DNA of 64,000 nt from Undaria pinnatifida (GCA_012845835.1 JABAKD010000022.1:62001-126000); one strand, 5' to 3'; counted from the first letter of the stretch, positions 44,301-55,090 are shown. Numbers and translations are program-made. The notes: generated from the letters alone by a model not told the origin.

Positions 44301-44990
44301 CCCGATATACTTTATTTCTGCGGATTACGGTTGATATACCGCCTTGCTCGACGTGGAGGTGTGGCCAAGAAGTGCTTGCGCTTTGCTGATCGTAGTTGAT
44401 ATACGACTGGGGTAGTTGCGTTTTCGCGTTGCCGATTAGTTGTGCTGCAGTGGGGACATACACAAATCATTGCCGGCTGGGCCAAGTGTTCTTTCGCTCT
44501 GCTGATCGCCGTGGATATACGGCCATGCCAGATATGCTTTCACGCTGCTGACCGTGGTTACACCGCTCTGGTCGACACGACGGTGTCGTCCAGCAGCGTT
44601 TTCGCGCTGCTTCTCGGGGTTGATGTGCGACTGTGCCTGTTGTACTTTCGCTGTGCTAAAATCGCGGGCGCGGCTGTGCCTGAGGGATTTGGTTCTGCCG
44701 ATCGCTGTTGATATACAGGGGTCGCAGATATCCTTTCGCTTTGCGGATCGCGGGGATCTACCACTCTGGTCGATACGGTTGTGTCGTCTTGAAGGGCCTT
44801 CGCTTTGCTGTTTGTCGACGTACGACTGGGCTGGGTGTATTTTGCTTTGTCGATATGCGTCTAGGCGATTTCGCTGGGCCGATCGCGGTTGATGTGCCGC
44901 CCTGGTCGACTGATCGCGGTTGATATACCGCCCTGGTCGACACGGCTAGGTCGTCCAGCCGTGCATCTGCTTCGTTGCTCACGGTTGATA
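41330..44990 (+). repeat. Satellite array 2 (~3.7 kb)
   Basis: Same A and B modules as array 1, in the same orientation and entered through the same flanking sequence (GATCTGCTCGCTAGTAGCTG). It is about 2 kb shorter. Right-hand monomers (CCAGCAGCGTTTTCGC, GGGATTTGGTTCTGCCGAT) correspond one-to-one with those at the right of array 1, so the length change is in the left and middle part. Confidence 0.9.
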
Positions 44991-47340
44991 CACGGCTGGG
45001 CTAGTTGTATTTTTGCTGTGCTGATTGGTTTGGCCGTTCACTGACATGGTGATATTGCGGTTGCTACCGGGTGATATTGCTTCGCTCCTCGCTATCGATA
45101 TATCGTTTCCATAGGCACGGCGGTGCCAGCGGGCTTTGCGTCGCTGACCTCGGCACGGCAGTACTAGCGGTTTTATTCCGCTGACCTTGATACGTTGTGC
45201 TGCTACCTCGCTGGTTGAGGGTTGGGTGTGGTGGATATACCACCATCGCTGGACCGGCTCTGCCGGAGATATGTTGTCTTGCCAGTTGCTGGGGTTACAC
45301 AGATAGTTCGGCTGTCTTCATTGCCGCGGCTGACTTGCGGATCGCGGCTAAGATACAGCTATGGCTGACATGGGGTAGCGTTGCGACCACTATGCCACTC
45401 GTTATTGTTGCTATACAGTTCATGCTGGCGCAGTTTGATCAAAGGCGACTGCGTGTGTCGCGGGTTGCGGGGTTACACCGCTCGGGTTGATGGGCTGACA
45501 ACGCCGTTACAGTCAATACGGCATATGCCTCGACGGATACCGATGCCGCTGCTCCCTTGTCTTCTTACCGACGCGCGCGGGTTATGGTATAATAACGAGC
45601 GGGGTTACCATGTGGCAGATCAACCCGCTTCTGCTGCGAGAGATCAAGACTTTGCGAAACAAGACCGGAGCGAACTCATGGTCTAACTTCGCTGGTTGCT
45701 GGTTGGTTGCGGTTGACACACGTGTCTTGCTGGTTGCTGTCTTCATCCAGATGTTGACAATTATCTTTGTTGCTGCTACTGCTTCGCGGGTCGCGGTTGA
45801 GATACAGTTATCGCTGACATGGGTTGGGGTAGCGACCGCTATGCCGGCCGTTATACCGACCGCTATACCGCTCTTTGCTGTGGATATACAGTTCACGCTG
45901 ATGCAGTTCATCTGGGATGGCTGCACGTTTCGCTTGTTGCGGTGGTTACACAGCTGTGGTTGATGCGCAGATCGAACAGTTATCACTGGCACGGCTGCAC
46001 CAGATGCTTTTGCTTTGCGGATTGTTGTGGGTACTAATCCCTTTGGGACTTCAGAGGGCATCGTTACCGAATATAACTGGCAATTGCAGGGTCAGCCACA
46101 CGACGTTACACGGGCTGCCAACTCAAGGGGTAGGGATTTTAATGTGCGACTCCAACGCAAGGAACTGCGCGATACGCGCGTAGCATGAAACATCGTGTGC
46201 TGCGCCCTCATGCTATGACAATGACCACCTTTCATACTTGTTTTATCGCTATGCGTGGGCTCCGAAAGGGTTAATGTCAGTATTAATGTGGGTATACAGC
46301 TGTCGCTGACGCACGGCTGTGTGGATATGCAACCATCATTGGCACTGCTGTGCAAGAGATGGTTTTACTTTGCTGATGACTGTTGACATACAGCTGTGCC
46401 AAAAAGAGCTTTTGCTTTGCGGGTCACTGCTAACATACAGCTATTGCCCACACGGATGTGTTGTCGCTGTTGCCTCGCTAGTCGCCGTTGATAGTCGTTG
46501 ATCACTGTCGCTGTTGATATACAGCGGTTGATGGCACGGCTGTCATATTGGCTGTAGCTTCGCTGTTCGCTGTTGATATACAACTATCTTCGGCGCGGCC
46601 TATTGACTGTTGCTTCGCTGATCGATGTTGACATACAACAAATTGCGGCGCGGCCGTGCCGGAGCTGTTTTGTGTGACTGCTGACGTGGCTGGGGTATGG
46701 TTGCTGTGCTTCACTAGTCGCTGTCGGTGTACAGCAATCACGGGCACGGTTGTGCGAGAGGCTCTACTTCGATGACCTTGGCGTGGCAGTTCCAGAGGCT
46801 TCTGGTTCGCGGATCTCGGCACGGCGGTGATGGAGGCTTTGGTTTTGCTGATCTCTATAGGTATACAGCTATGACTGGCACGGCGGTGTTATCTCAGGGT
46901 CGCTGCAGTTGATTTGCTTGTTACTGACGATGGTTCCTGGGTGCTGTCAATATATAAAAGCTATCGATGACACGACTGTGTCCATACATAGTTGCCTCTG
47001 CTTCGTGCATTGAGGTTGTTATACCATCATCGGTAGCACGCGGTGCCGGAGATGCTTTTGCCTAGCTGATTGCTGATGTTAAACAGATACTGCCGCCTGT
47101 CTTCGTTGCCGCTGCTGCTTCGCGGGTCGCGGTTGACAGACAGTTATGGCTGACATAGGGTCAGAGTTGTGACCGCTATACCGCTTGTTACTCTGTTAAT
47201 ATACATGTAATGGTTACACAGTTTTATCAGAGGTGATAGTGTGTATCGCTGGTGGCAGTGGTTACACATCTATAGTTGATGTGCTGGCAACGTGTTTACA
47301 GTCGACACTGCAAACATTTCAACGGATACCGAGACCGCTG
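44990..47340 (+). repeat. Decayed satellite and flank, block 2
   Basis: Colinear with 22330-24640. Frames differ from those in block 1. An upstream-looking ATGTGGCAGATCAACCCGCT frame occurs in both blocks but is closed by different stops. Confidence 0.7.
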
Positions 47341-48085
47341 CCCCCATATCTTCCTACCTGCGCGCGGGGGCCACGGTTTGATAATGAGCGGGTGTCGCGG
47401 TGTGGCGGGTAAACCCGCTGCTGCTTCGAGGATTCGAGACGCTAAACACAGTTCGTCCGCAAGCCAGTACAGCTACATTTCGACGGCCCCATCCCCGGGT
47501 CCCTCTCCACGTGATAGGGGCGTACATGCACCGGCAGGGGTGTACGCCGCGACGGGTGGGTGGGCGCATCGCTGGCCCAGCAGCTCCTCCCCCTACCCCC
47601 GATCTGGGCGCCGCGAGGAAAAGAACGCAACGTCCGCGCGCCAGGGAAGTTGGAGGTCGGGACGGGGTCGGGGTCGCCGGGGAGGCGGCGACCTCGGCCT
47701 ACTCGCTTCCCCTGCCATTCCGCCGCCGCCCCCCGGTCCGCCCGGGCGATAGCTGAGCGGGCCGACTATAAATCTCTGTTGCAGGCCCTGTTTTATTTGC
47801 CACTGGTAGTATCGCAGACACATGCGTGACTCGTGGCAGCTTTTCCTATTTCGTTACATCTTAATTTCGCTGTTAGGTAATGGTAGGTAGGAGTGGCCCG
47901 GAGTCGCGCTGTTAGTGTCTGTGCTACCGTCAGGTTTTCTCGATGGATTGGCTAGACACACAGCATCACTTCGACGTTCGTTTAATTGTTTAGCAGAACA
48001 AGGGGCGTGCAACTACTGCTCCCCGTTTCTAACGTACGGTGCTGAGTATTAACATTAAGATAGTCTTGTATTGGCATTCGCGGTA
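47340..48085 (+). repeat. GC-rich segment and spacer, block 2
   Basis: Matches 24640-25530 but carries only one copy of the 126-bp unit. High GC leaves several frames open. No gene is supported. Confidence 0.65.
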
Positions 48086-48118
48086 GGTGGGCGCGGATGA
48101 ATGGCTCCGGCATCTAAA

Positions 48119-48691
48119 TCATCGCCAGACTGGCGTGCGGCCTATTCTACCCTCAATTCCACAGTTTTCCGCCGACGAACATCGGTGGGTGAACACATGG
48201 GCGATTCTCAACCCCTCGCCCACATTGCCTGTTTCGGCAGACGTATTTAGAGATCCGATGCAATGGCCGCTCTGCCGGTTGCCGTGGAATGCCCCGGCAT
48301 GGGACGCCGGCGCGGGGGGAGCGCGTTTGTGCCGGGTTCGTGCGCAAACACGAAGCGTTTTGAGACGAAGTCGTCCTGCAGGAACACCCACTCCGTGACG
48401 ATCGAATATCATGCTGGTGTTTGGAACATGGAACAAGCAGTACCGAGGTATCATGTATGTTTTACGGTGACCGCTTCTGCTCTTGCGGGGAGCACTTATC
48501 AAACCAGTGACGGTGCTTCTAAGCGAACGCAAAAGTAGGCTAATCCTAATTGATTTACCACACCCGCCGGTCCTTCGCCTCGTGCACGTCACTGTATGGT
48601 AAAAAATTAAATGAAGTTTGGGTGAGACGACGACCCCAGTACGGTAGCCGATGCAGAGTATAAGAAACAATGGAAGTATGGGTAGGCCCAC
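48119..48691 (-). CDS. Unrecognised 190-codon open frame in block 2
   Basis: A single minus-strand frame of 190 codons has peptides TGGCGKSIRISLLLRSLRS and TSAETGNVGEGLRIAHV. The same region in block 1 is split by a stop and a short length difference. There is no recognisable domain, signal peptide or convincing membrane segment beyond a hydrophobic start. The frame may be real and decaying in block 1, or just open by chance. Base composition is like its neighbours. Confidence 0.25.
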   Translation of the reverse strand: MGLPILPLFLILCIGYRTGVVVSPKLHLIFYHTVTCTRRRTGGCGKSIRISLLLRSLRSTVTGLISAPRKSRSGHRKTYMIPRYCLFHVPNTSMIFDRHGVGVPAGRLRLKTLRVCARTRHKRAPPAPASHAGAFHGNRQSGHCIGSLNTSAETGNVGEGLRIAHVFTHRCSSAENCGIEGRIGRTPVWR

Positions 48692-48737
48692 CTTCTGGGG
48701 GAAGAGGCCTCATCTAATCCAATACTTACTTTAAATG

Positions 48738-49103
48738 ATCGGTGAAGCCGCAGAAGAATACTACAGTAAAATCGGGTTTCCAGAAAATGAGGCATCGATG
48801 GTACGGAGGTGGCTCCATGATTTATAACCGGTGAATTACTTGGAGAATCTAGGCCGCATCGATCATTATGCCTGCTTTCCACGAACCCAAAGCCAGAGAA
48901 CATACGTGGAAGAAGAAACACTGACCATCCCACCCAGCCAGCTTTTGCATGCAAAGGTTTCTTGTTTTACAACCTTTGCGGACCGGAGAAGTCTGCGAGC
49001 GCCTTGCCACGCTCAGCCATGTGCGGAAGCAACTAGGGATGTCTTCCGATGGATCCGAGATTGGAACAAAGCTGTTGGTTCGGGCCTATTTGAGCATATC
49101 TGA
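48738..49103 (+). pseudogene. Longer gene fragment at right end of block 2
   Basis: From the ATG at 48738 the frame reads MIGEAAEEYYSKIGFPENEA and meets a TAA at about 48825 (within LHDL*PVNYLEN). It then stays open to RDVFRWIRDWNKAVGSGLFE and a TGA near 49101. The equivalent in block 1 lacks this stop but has another, so the ancestral frame was open for about 120 codons. Function unknown. Confidence 0.6.
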
Positions 49104-49368
49104 GGCACAGTACCGGAGCCACAATCATTGCCTTCAACCTCCGCCTAACGGGCAAGAATAAAAGGAAGCAGAAACAATTTCAGGACACCCTGTGTAGACA
49201 TCCTGCGTGCTCAGTAGCTTCTTCTGTGCCCTGTGCCCTGTTTGATTTTATATTATTTTTATTTCATTATTTTTCTTTATTTCTTTTTTTTCAGGATTAC
49301 TGCCGCACTGAGCGCTCAGCGCGGAGGTACATCCCGGGCGAGGCCCTCCTGCTTCGGGGCAGGAGGCC

Positions 49369-49880
49369 TCATCTAATCCAATACTTACTTTGAATGATCG
49401 GTGAAGCCGCAAAAGAATACTACAGATTTATTTCCTTCTTCTTTTTGTTCACTTACTTGCAACTTTTGGGGGTTATCTCCTTTTTTTTGTTCGCAGAACG
49501 ATCTCTGCCGCTCCTCCGGCTGTTGCCCCGGTTCACGCGTTCCTTCCTTTCGCCTGTTTCCGGTTTGTACGCTAATAGAACTTCGCCATTCCCCGGATGT
49601 AGAGATTTGCCACGCGTTCCTTCCTTCCGCTTTGTTCGTAAGTGGTATCTTTCTCCTCATTGAGAAGTACCTGCTACCTGGTACCGGTTACATGTAGCGT
49701 TCCATCGTTCCTTCGTTTTGTTGTTCGTTTGTTTTTCGTGACTTTGTTCGTCTGTGTTTTGCTGTGTTTTGTTTATTGGTGAGAGCCTACTACCCTGTGG
49801 CCCAAGGGTAGGAGCGATGGAGTACCATTAAATATTACCAGATAAATATTTCAAATAGGATATAATACGTCAGAATGATA
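49369..49880 (+). other. Right flank of block 2 after the repeated MIGEAAEEY start
   Basis: The ~60-bp repeat ending in GAATACTACAG recurs at 49369-49424, then diverges into pyrimidine-rich sequence. A short duplication CACGCGTTCCTTCCTT occurs at 49535 and 49612. Frames of 91-98 codons overlap on both strands without motifs. Confidence 0.4.
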
Positions 49881-50380
49881 ACGTATAGTGCACCCGCGCA
49901 ATCACCAGCATTAAGAACGTCACATCATCGCCACACGTACTTTTGTTTGGCTTTTTTTCGTGTTTTTTTCCGTGTAGGTGACCGCAACCACCCCCGGCCA
50001 ATGCAATTTCGAACCCCAATTGTGATGGGAAATGAAGCGAAAATACGTATTTTTTGGGGTTCCGGCGGCCCCCCCTCAAGAGCCAGGGGGGGGGCTATTG
50101 GCCGAGCTACACTCATCGTTACTCACTTTGCTCGGCCAGTATACTGCTATACTGGTTGATATTTACCACAATAAAATCGATGCTGGCTGAGTCAGCCAGT
50201 GCCCAGCCCTATTAGCGAAAAGTGTTTGTTTTCTTTTTTCACCGTCTGACAACACTCACTGTCAGACATATTCTCACGAACACGCGATTTTCCAAATGTG
50301 AGCGAAATGCTGTGAGAAGCACACGTGTGTGGACAATCGAAAGGTGGCAAGCGACAAACGAGAAGGCTTTGAGCGAAAGT
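49880..50380 (+). other. Spacer ending in a hAT-like terminal motif
   Basis: The reverse complement of AGGGCTGGGCACTGGCT lies at ~50193-50209, with TGGCTGAGTCAGCCA just inside it. The motif pairs in sequence with 38872, but the flanks do not match. No gene recognised. Confidence 0.35.
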
Positions 50381-50387
50381 AGTGTCC

Positions 50388-50505
50388 ATAGTGTTCATAG
50401 TGTTCATAGTGTTCATAGTGTTCACAGTGTGCATAGTGTGCATAGTGTGCATAGATAGTGTGCATAGTGTGCATAGTGTGCATAGTGTGCATAGTGTTCA
50501 CTAGA
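50388..50505 (+). repeat. 9-bp minisatellite CATAGTGTT/CATAGTGTG
   Basis: About twelve 9-base units run from 50388, first as GTGTTCATA and then as GTGTGCATA, with one interruption (ATAGATAGTG) near 50455. Periodic serine/histidine/valine frames are artefacts. Confidence 0.9.
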
Positions 50506-50694
50506 TGCGCGCTACGGTAGGGGTAACACCTGCATTTGATGAGGTACTTCCCTTGAGGAGCTCCATACCCCACACATACCCCACACAACAAAACGCCGAT
50601 GAGACAAAACGAAAGTGGCAACCACAAACACTACTCGTACGAGTACGAACACTGTAAAACTTGCCTTGTATTTTTCAGGGCTTTTCACGGGTCA

Positions 50695-51080
50695 TGACCC
50701 GACCCGCGGGTCGGGTCAAGGGGGTTCAAAATCTCGCGGGTCGGGTCAGGTCGGGTCATTACGTTTTAAATTCTCACGGGTCGGGTCGGGTCGGGTCAAG
50801 ATGTTTTCAAAATCTCGCGGGTCGGGTCGGGTCGGGTCAACAGGCTTCAAAATCTCGCGGGTCGGGTCGGGTCGGGTCATTACGTTTTAAATTCTCACGG
50901 GTCGGGTCGGGTCGGGTCAAGATGTTTTCAAAATCTCGCGGGTCGGGTCGGGTCGGGTCAAAAGGCTTCAAAATCTCGCGGGTCGGGTCGGGTCATGACC
51001 CGCGAGATACGGGTCACTTCGCGGGTCAAGCCATAATGACCCGTGAGTTGTTTTGGGCTGACCCGCGGGTCAAACCCGCG
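50695..51080 (+). repeat. Left subterminal (GGGTC)n array
   Basis: Five to six blocks of GGGTCGGGTCGGGTCA are separated by AAATCTCGCG-containing spacers, at a period of about 57-61 bases. Two longer blocks (about 50735-50850 and 50855-50965) are near duplicates. Clustered subterminal motifs of this sort bind the transposase in known hAT elements. Here that role is inferred. Confidence 0.85.
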
Positions 51081-51332
51081 GATCTAGCCGGCGGATCCGC
51101 CTTTTTCAAACTTACAGCTGAGAGCCACGTTGATGCTGTGCAGGCGCCCCGCGGGTCGGGCCCGCGGGTCCGCCAATAAAATACAAACATTTCGGCTTCC
51201 TGCCTCCCTTGTGCCGATGCTCCGATCATATGTCACCACAGCATGCAGAAGAATCACCAGGCAGTACCCCTAGCTACTCGTACCAAGGCATACAGCATTG
51301 TGACGCAAATCCCGTACCTACTGAAGCCGTAA

Positions 51333-51698
51333 CAACAGCAGTAATACTACGGTCATACCAGTACAAAATGTGACCAAACGTAAAAAGGCAAGGAAGGGCA
51401 GTCGTCGTCGAAGCAGCAGCTGTTCGTTAGCTCCAATAGCAGCAGCAGCACTGGCAGCAGCAAGCACCAGCAGCAGACCCCGGATTCTCGCGAATCGCAG
51501 CCCCTGCTGACAGACCCACCGCCCCAGTTGTGGGCTTGCTGCCGGAGGCGGCTCAGCTAGGCTGCTTGCCGGGGCTGGAGACTGCACAGATATAAGATAG
51601 ATACAGCAGTAGTAGTAGTAGCTAGCTCGAGAATTATCATACCAGTTCGTACGAAATGTGACCAAACGTAAACAAGCAAGAAGAGCAGCCGTTGTCGA

Positions 51699-51730
<32 letters not shown>

Positions 51731-51880
51731 CACAGCAGCAGCAGCAGCAGCACCCTGGCAGCAGCAAGCACCAGCAGCAGACAACGCATCCTCGCGGATC
51801 GCAGCCCCTGCTGACAGATCCACCGCCCCAGTTGTGGGATGCGGCTCAGCTAGGCTGCTTGCCGGGGCCGGAGATTGCAC
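51333..51880 (+). repeat. CAG-rich tandem duplication inside the hAT-like element
   Basis: A ~250-bp segment repeats at a 288-base offset (GACCAAACGTAAA at 51372 and 51660). Both units contain GCAGCAAGCACCAGCAGCAG, CGCAGCCCCTGCTGACAGA and CACCGCCCCAGTTGTGGG. The second has an expanded (CAG)n run at ~51703-51750. A 79-codon plus frame reads poly-Ala/poly-Gln. The segment may be captured host sequence. Confidence 0.8.
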
Positions 51881-51919
51881 TTGTAACTTATAACTAGCTC
51901 GCTCGTCGGGTCGCTCGTC

Positions 51920-51976
51920 GGTTCGACCCGGTGGTCTAACGGTACGGGCATGTCCATGCACGTGGGTTGCGGCTTC
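51920..51976 (+). repeat. tRNA-like fragment inside the hAT-like element
   Basis: GGTTCGACCCGGTGGTCTAACGGTA contains a B-box-like GGTTCGACCC directly before an A-box-like TGGTCTAACGG. The start resembles those of the SINEs at 38247 and 8361. It is too short and in the wrong order to be a tRNA. Confidence 0.3.
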
Positions 51977-52189
51977 TTTCCTATTTTTCGCGCGCACACC
52001 ACATGACATAATCATCAGCTGCAAACAATGCCGGTAGAAAACACAGAGAACACGACATACTGGGAAAAGTACGAGGGACCAAGGACCAACCAACCGACCG
52101 AGGTATACATGCTTTGATCCGTGACTTTTTGACTCTGACCCGTGAGAAATGTCACGGGTCGAGTTAACGTGACCCGCCAGACGACCCGA

Positions 52190-52450
52190 ATCTCGCGGGT
52201 CACCCGGATTGTCGCGGGTCGGGTCGGGTCGGGTCAGGACGATTTCAAAATCTCGCGGGTCGGGTCGGGTCGGGTCAAGACGTCTCGAAAATCTCGCGGG
52301 TCGGGTCAGGTCGGGTCAGGAGGTTTTCAAAATCTCGCGGGTCGGGTCGGGTCGGGTCAAGACGTCTCAAAAATCTCGCGGGTCGGGTCGGGTCAGCTGA
52401 CCCGACCCGACCCGACCCAACCCGCGAGATTTGACCCGACCCGTGAAAAG
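52190..52450 (+). repeat. Right subterminal (GGGTC)n array
   Basis: Four blocks of GGGTCGGGTCGGGTC with AAAATCTCGC spacers run in the same strand sense as the left array. The sense then flips at GGGTCAGCTGACCC (~52390) to the complementary GACCC form leading into the right end. Confidence 0.85.
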
Positions 52451-52489
52451 CCCTGGTATTTTTGGGCCACCTGTACTATCTGCATTTTA

Positions 52490-53850
52490 GGCGGAAGTTC
52501 ATGAAAGCTTCCACGGCTTCCACGGAAGCTTTCATCGCTTCCATGGAAGCTTTCATAGAAGCTGTGGGAGCTTCCATGGAAGCGTGGAAGCTTCCATGGA
52601 AGTAATGGAAGCTTCCATGGAATTTTCTTGGAAGCTTCCGTAGAAGCTTCTGTAGAATCTTCCATGAAAGCTTCCATAGACGCTTCCGTGGAAGCTCCCG
52701 TGGAAGTAACTTTTACGAAATTTTTTCGTGGAAGCTTCCACGGAAGTTACTTCCACGGAAGCTTCCATGCTTTCACGGAAGCTACTTCCACAGAAACCTC
52801 CACGGAAGCTTTCGTGAAAATAGATTTGCTTCCACGGACGCTTTCATGGAAGCTTTCACGGAAGCTTTCACGGAAGCTTTCTCGCAGGCTTTCACGCAAG
52901 CTTTTGTGGAAGTAAATAATAAATTAGAAAGAATTAGAAAAAAAAAAACTTCCTCGGAAGCTTTCAAAAAAAACAAATCCCATGGAAGTTCCCTGATAGC
53001 TTCCGTGAAAGAAAAATTACTGCCACGAAAGATTCTGTGAAAGCTTCCGGCATGTGGTTGACATAATCTATAAAATACATATACCCCAACCCTAACCCTA
53101 TAACCCTAACCCAATGAAACGTAACAACCAATGTACGGTTAAACCCCCTTCGTCTCGAACACAGTGTGCGTCAACCATGTTGTCGAAAAAGTGGTAAGCT
53201 CTACTGGCACAGTAGTGTACAATACAAATAGATCCTTGGGAGCTTTCGTGGAGGCCGCTGAGATTCCGTGGGAGCTTCGGAAGCTTCCATGGAAGTAAAA
53301 CATGAAATTCCGTGGATTTAGCTTTCAACTTTTCGTGAAAGCCGCTGTGCTTCCGACCTTCCGTGGAAGCTGTCGCTTGCTTCCAGGAACAAAAACCTAA
53401 AAGTCCGTCGAAATGCCTTCGTGAAAGCTTTCGAATCAGTGGAAGCTTCCGTGGAAGCACTTCAGTGGAAGCTTTCGTGGAAGTGAAAGCTTTCGTAAAA
53501 TCTTCCGCAGAAGCTTCCGTGGAAGTGACTTCCGCGGCATCTTCCACTACTTACATGGAAGCTTCCGTGGAAGCTTTCGTGGAAGCTACTTCCATGGAAG
53601 CTTGCGCGAAAGCTTCCGTGGAAGCTTCCGGCATTTTTTTTCCGTGGAAGCTTCCATATCTTCCATGGAAGCTTTCACGGGAGCTTTCACGAAAGCTTTC
53701 ATGGAAGATTCCGTTGCTTCCATGAAGATTCCATTGATTTCATGAAAGCTTCTATGCCAGCAATGGAAGCTGTCATGGAAGCTATGGAAGCTTGCATGGA
53801 AGCGGTGAAAGCTTCCACGGAAGCTTTCATGAATTTCTACGCAAAAACAA
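52490..53850. repeat. Dense array of GGAAGCTTCC/GAAAGCTTTC motifs
   Basis: Over about 1.3 kb, palindromic GAAGCTTC-type motifs recur every 10-20 bases with linkers such as CATG, CGTG and CACGG. Because the motif is self-complementary, both strands look alike and any part can pair with any other. It is interrupted at about 53040-53230 by unrelated sequence with CCCTAACCCTATAACCCTAA. Frames read as repeats of MEAS.EAF on either strand. The layout resembles the subterminal regions of foldback or hAT-like elements. No outer ends were identified. Confidence 0.85.
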
Positions 53851-54345
53851 GTAGTGCAGGAGACCGGGTATTTTTCCTCATGAAGAGAGATGGCTATCCG
53901 CCGGGCAATATGCCCATCAAGCGGCTGGTGTTATATGTATACCGGCTTCCCCTCTCTGTCTCGCCTATTTGCTACTAGTAAGATTTCGGAGCCCGCTTTC
54001 CGCACCCTTCCGACAGAGTGGTAGAACAAGAAGAGCTTGCACCTTGTCACCTGACCGCAGCACTAGCAAACAGAACTACAACAACGGTGGCACAGGATCA
54101 GACGCACATCAATCATGCCTACGAGTGTACGGTGCGGGACACCTCACAACAAATAAATATAAATACTGGCCCAGACTGAGTCTCATATTTGGGAGAGAGT
54201 GCTTCCACACAAACTTCGGTATAAAGGCTGTCCGAGGTTTTTGTTCCTGCCCATACCACCCTGCTTTCTTGTTTCCTGTTTCTCGTTACAGTAAGTGTCC
54301 TGTAATGTTGTCTTCCCCAAGCACAGACGGGTGCAGGCACACGGA
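53851..54345 (+). other. Unassigned spacer downstream of the minus-strand gene
   Basis: It lies just 3' of the gene at 54346-55090 and would contain its 3' UTR. No repeat or other gene is recognised. Confidence 0.4.
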
Positions 54346-55090
54346 TCACTGGTGCTCATGAGTTTTCGAAGCACGCTCGATGGCGCCCTTGCCGATCTTG
54401 CTCGACGCCTGGATGCCTGATATCCTTTTGGTCTCGACGCGGCCTTTCGACATTCGGAGAATAGCCGTGAAGAAGTCCTGAAGACAAACATGTCACCTGC
54501 TCCCCTCGTGAGCTAACCCTAACCCTTACAAATTGAAAAGTATGTGGTGCTTTATATGGTACGATTTGTGCGTCACAGACCGGTAAAGGCGACTCGCACC
54601 CATGCACACGTACGCACGGCGAGATCCGGGGCCGAAACGACCCAGGGCGGCGCGCCCGCAAGCCCCCACACTAATCAGAAGCGATAACGAATCGGCATGC
54701 GACAACGCCGACAACAACATCGACATCACACATCAACGACAACCTCGACAACAACAGGTTTTTGTGATACATTCGAGGCGTATTTTCAATACCTGCAGCA
54801 GTCCAATCTACGATGACTGTAGAAGCCACTGCGTGAGGCAGACTAGCGAGAGAAAAAGCGGCGTCATCCATACCTCGTCGTGTGGTAGATGTGAACGGAA
54901 CGAAAAACAGCCTTACCTCCTTCATGCTTTTGCTGATCGGCTGTAAAAGCGTGCAGCGGCTCCACCCCGCGGGCGGCTGAAGCCGTCCGCTAGGCTCGCG
55001 CAGGGACGAATACAACAAAATGTGTAGGGGCAGAACGGAGTGGCCCATGACTTGGCGCGGGAAGTGATTTGATAATCCCAAGATCTGCTC
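54346..55090 (-). CDS. Last two exons of an unrecognised protein-coding gene
   Basis: Exon 1 as seen is 55090-54917 (58 codons) and exon 2 is 54477-54346 (43 codons plus TGA). Exon 1 starts after a possible CACAG acceptor and ends GAAGGAG followed by a GTAAGG donor. Exon 2 starts after GTTTGTCTTCAG. Both junctions are phase 0, leaving a 439-base GT..AG intron. The joined frame reads through PISKSMKE into DFFTAILRMSKGRVETKRIS and ends SKTHEHQ. The protein is basic toward its C-terminus, with no motif I recognise. Upstream exons are not found, since 55.3-55.9 kb is repetitive. This is the best candidate for a normal cellular gene in the window, but the splice model is inferred. Confidence 0.5.

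Larger units (their letters stand above)
40563..48930 (+). repeat. Composite block 2 (satellite plus flanks), ~8.4 kb
   Basis: Colinear direct duplicate of 15954-26366 with a shorter satellite, a single copy of the 126-bp GC-rich unit, and independent disabling mutations. Left and right gene fragments are in the same orientation, as in block 1. 40725-41205 has no counterpart in block 1 and no recognised gene. Confidence 0.8.
50676..52455. mobile_element. Non-autonomous hAT-type DNA transposon, 1780 bp
   Basis: The left end reads CAGGGCTTTTCACGGGTC (50676-50693) and the right end is its exact reverse complement (52438-52455), so the terminal inverted repeat is 18 bp perfect. GTATTTTT flanks both sides (50668-50675 and 52456-52463), a perfect 8-bp target duplication. 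Ends starting CAGGG and an 8-bp duplication are typical of the hAT superfamily. Subterminal arrays of GGGTC with CAAAATCTCGCGGGTC spacers fill ~50695-51080 and ~52190-52450. No transposase frame exists, so movement would depend on another element. The centre carries a duplicated CAG-rich segment. Confidence 0.93.

Noticed and set aside
38872-50213. A single 11.3-kb hAT element as an annotated feature
   Set aside because: End motifs match but the 8-bp flanks (ATATTATT and ATTAGCGA) do not, so it is kept only as a weak finding.
50388-50505. CRISPR or protein-coding repeat
   Set aside because: A 9-bp simple minisatellite without spacers.
51920-51976. tRNA gene
   Set aside because: B-box-like sequence precedes the A-box-like sequence and no T arm follows, so it cannot be a tRNA.
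54602-54946. 114-codon plus-strand gene
   Set aside because: It lies antisense to the better supported minus-strand exon and intron and has no motif.
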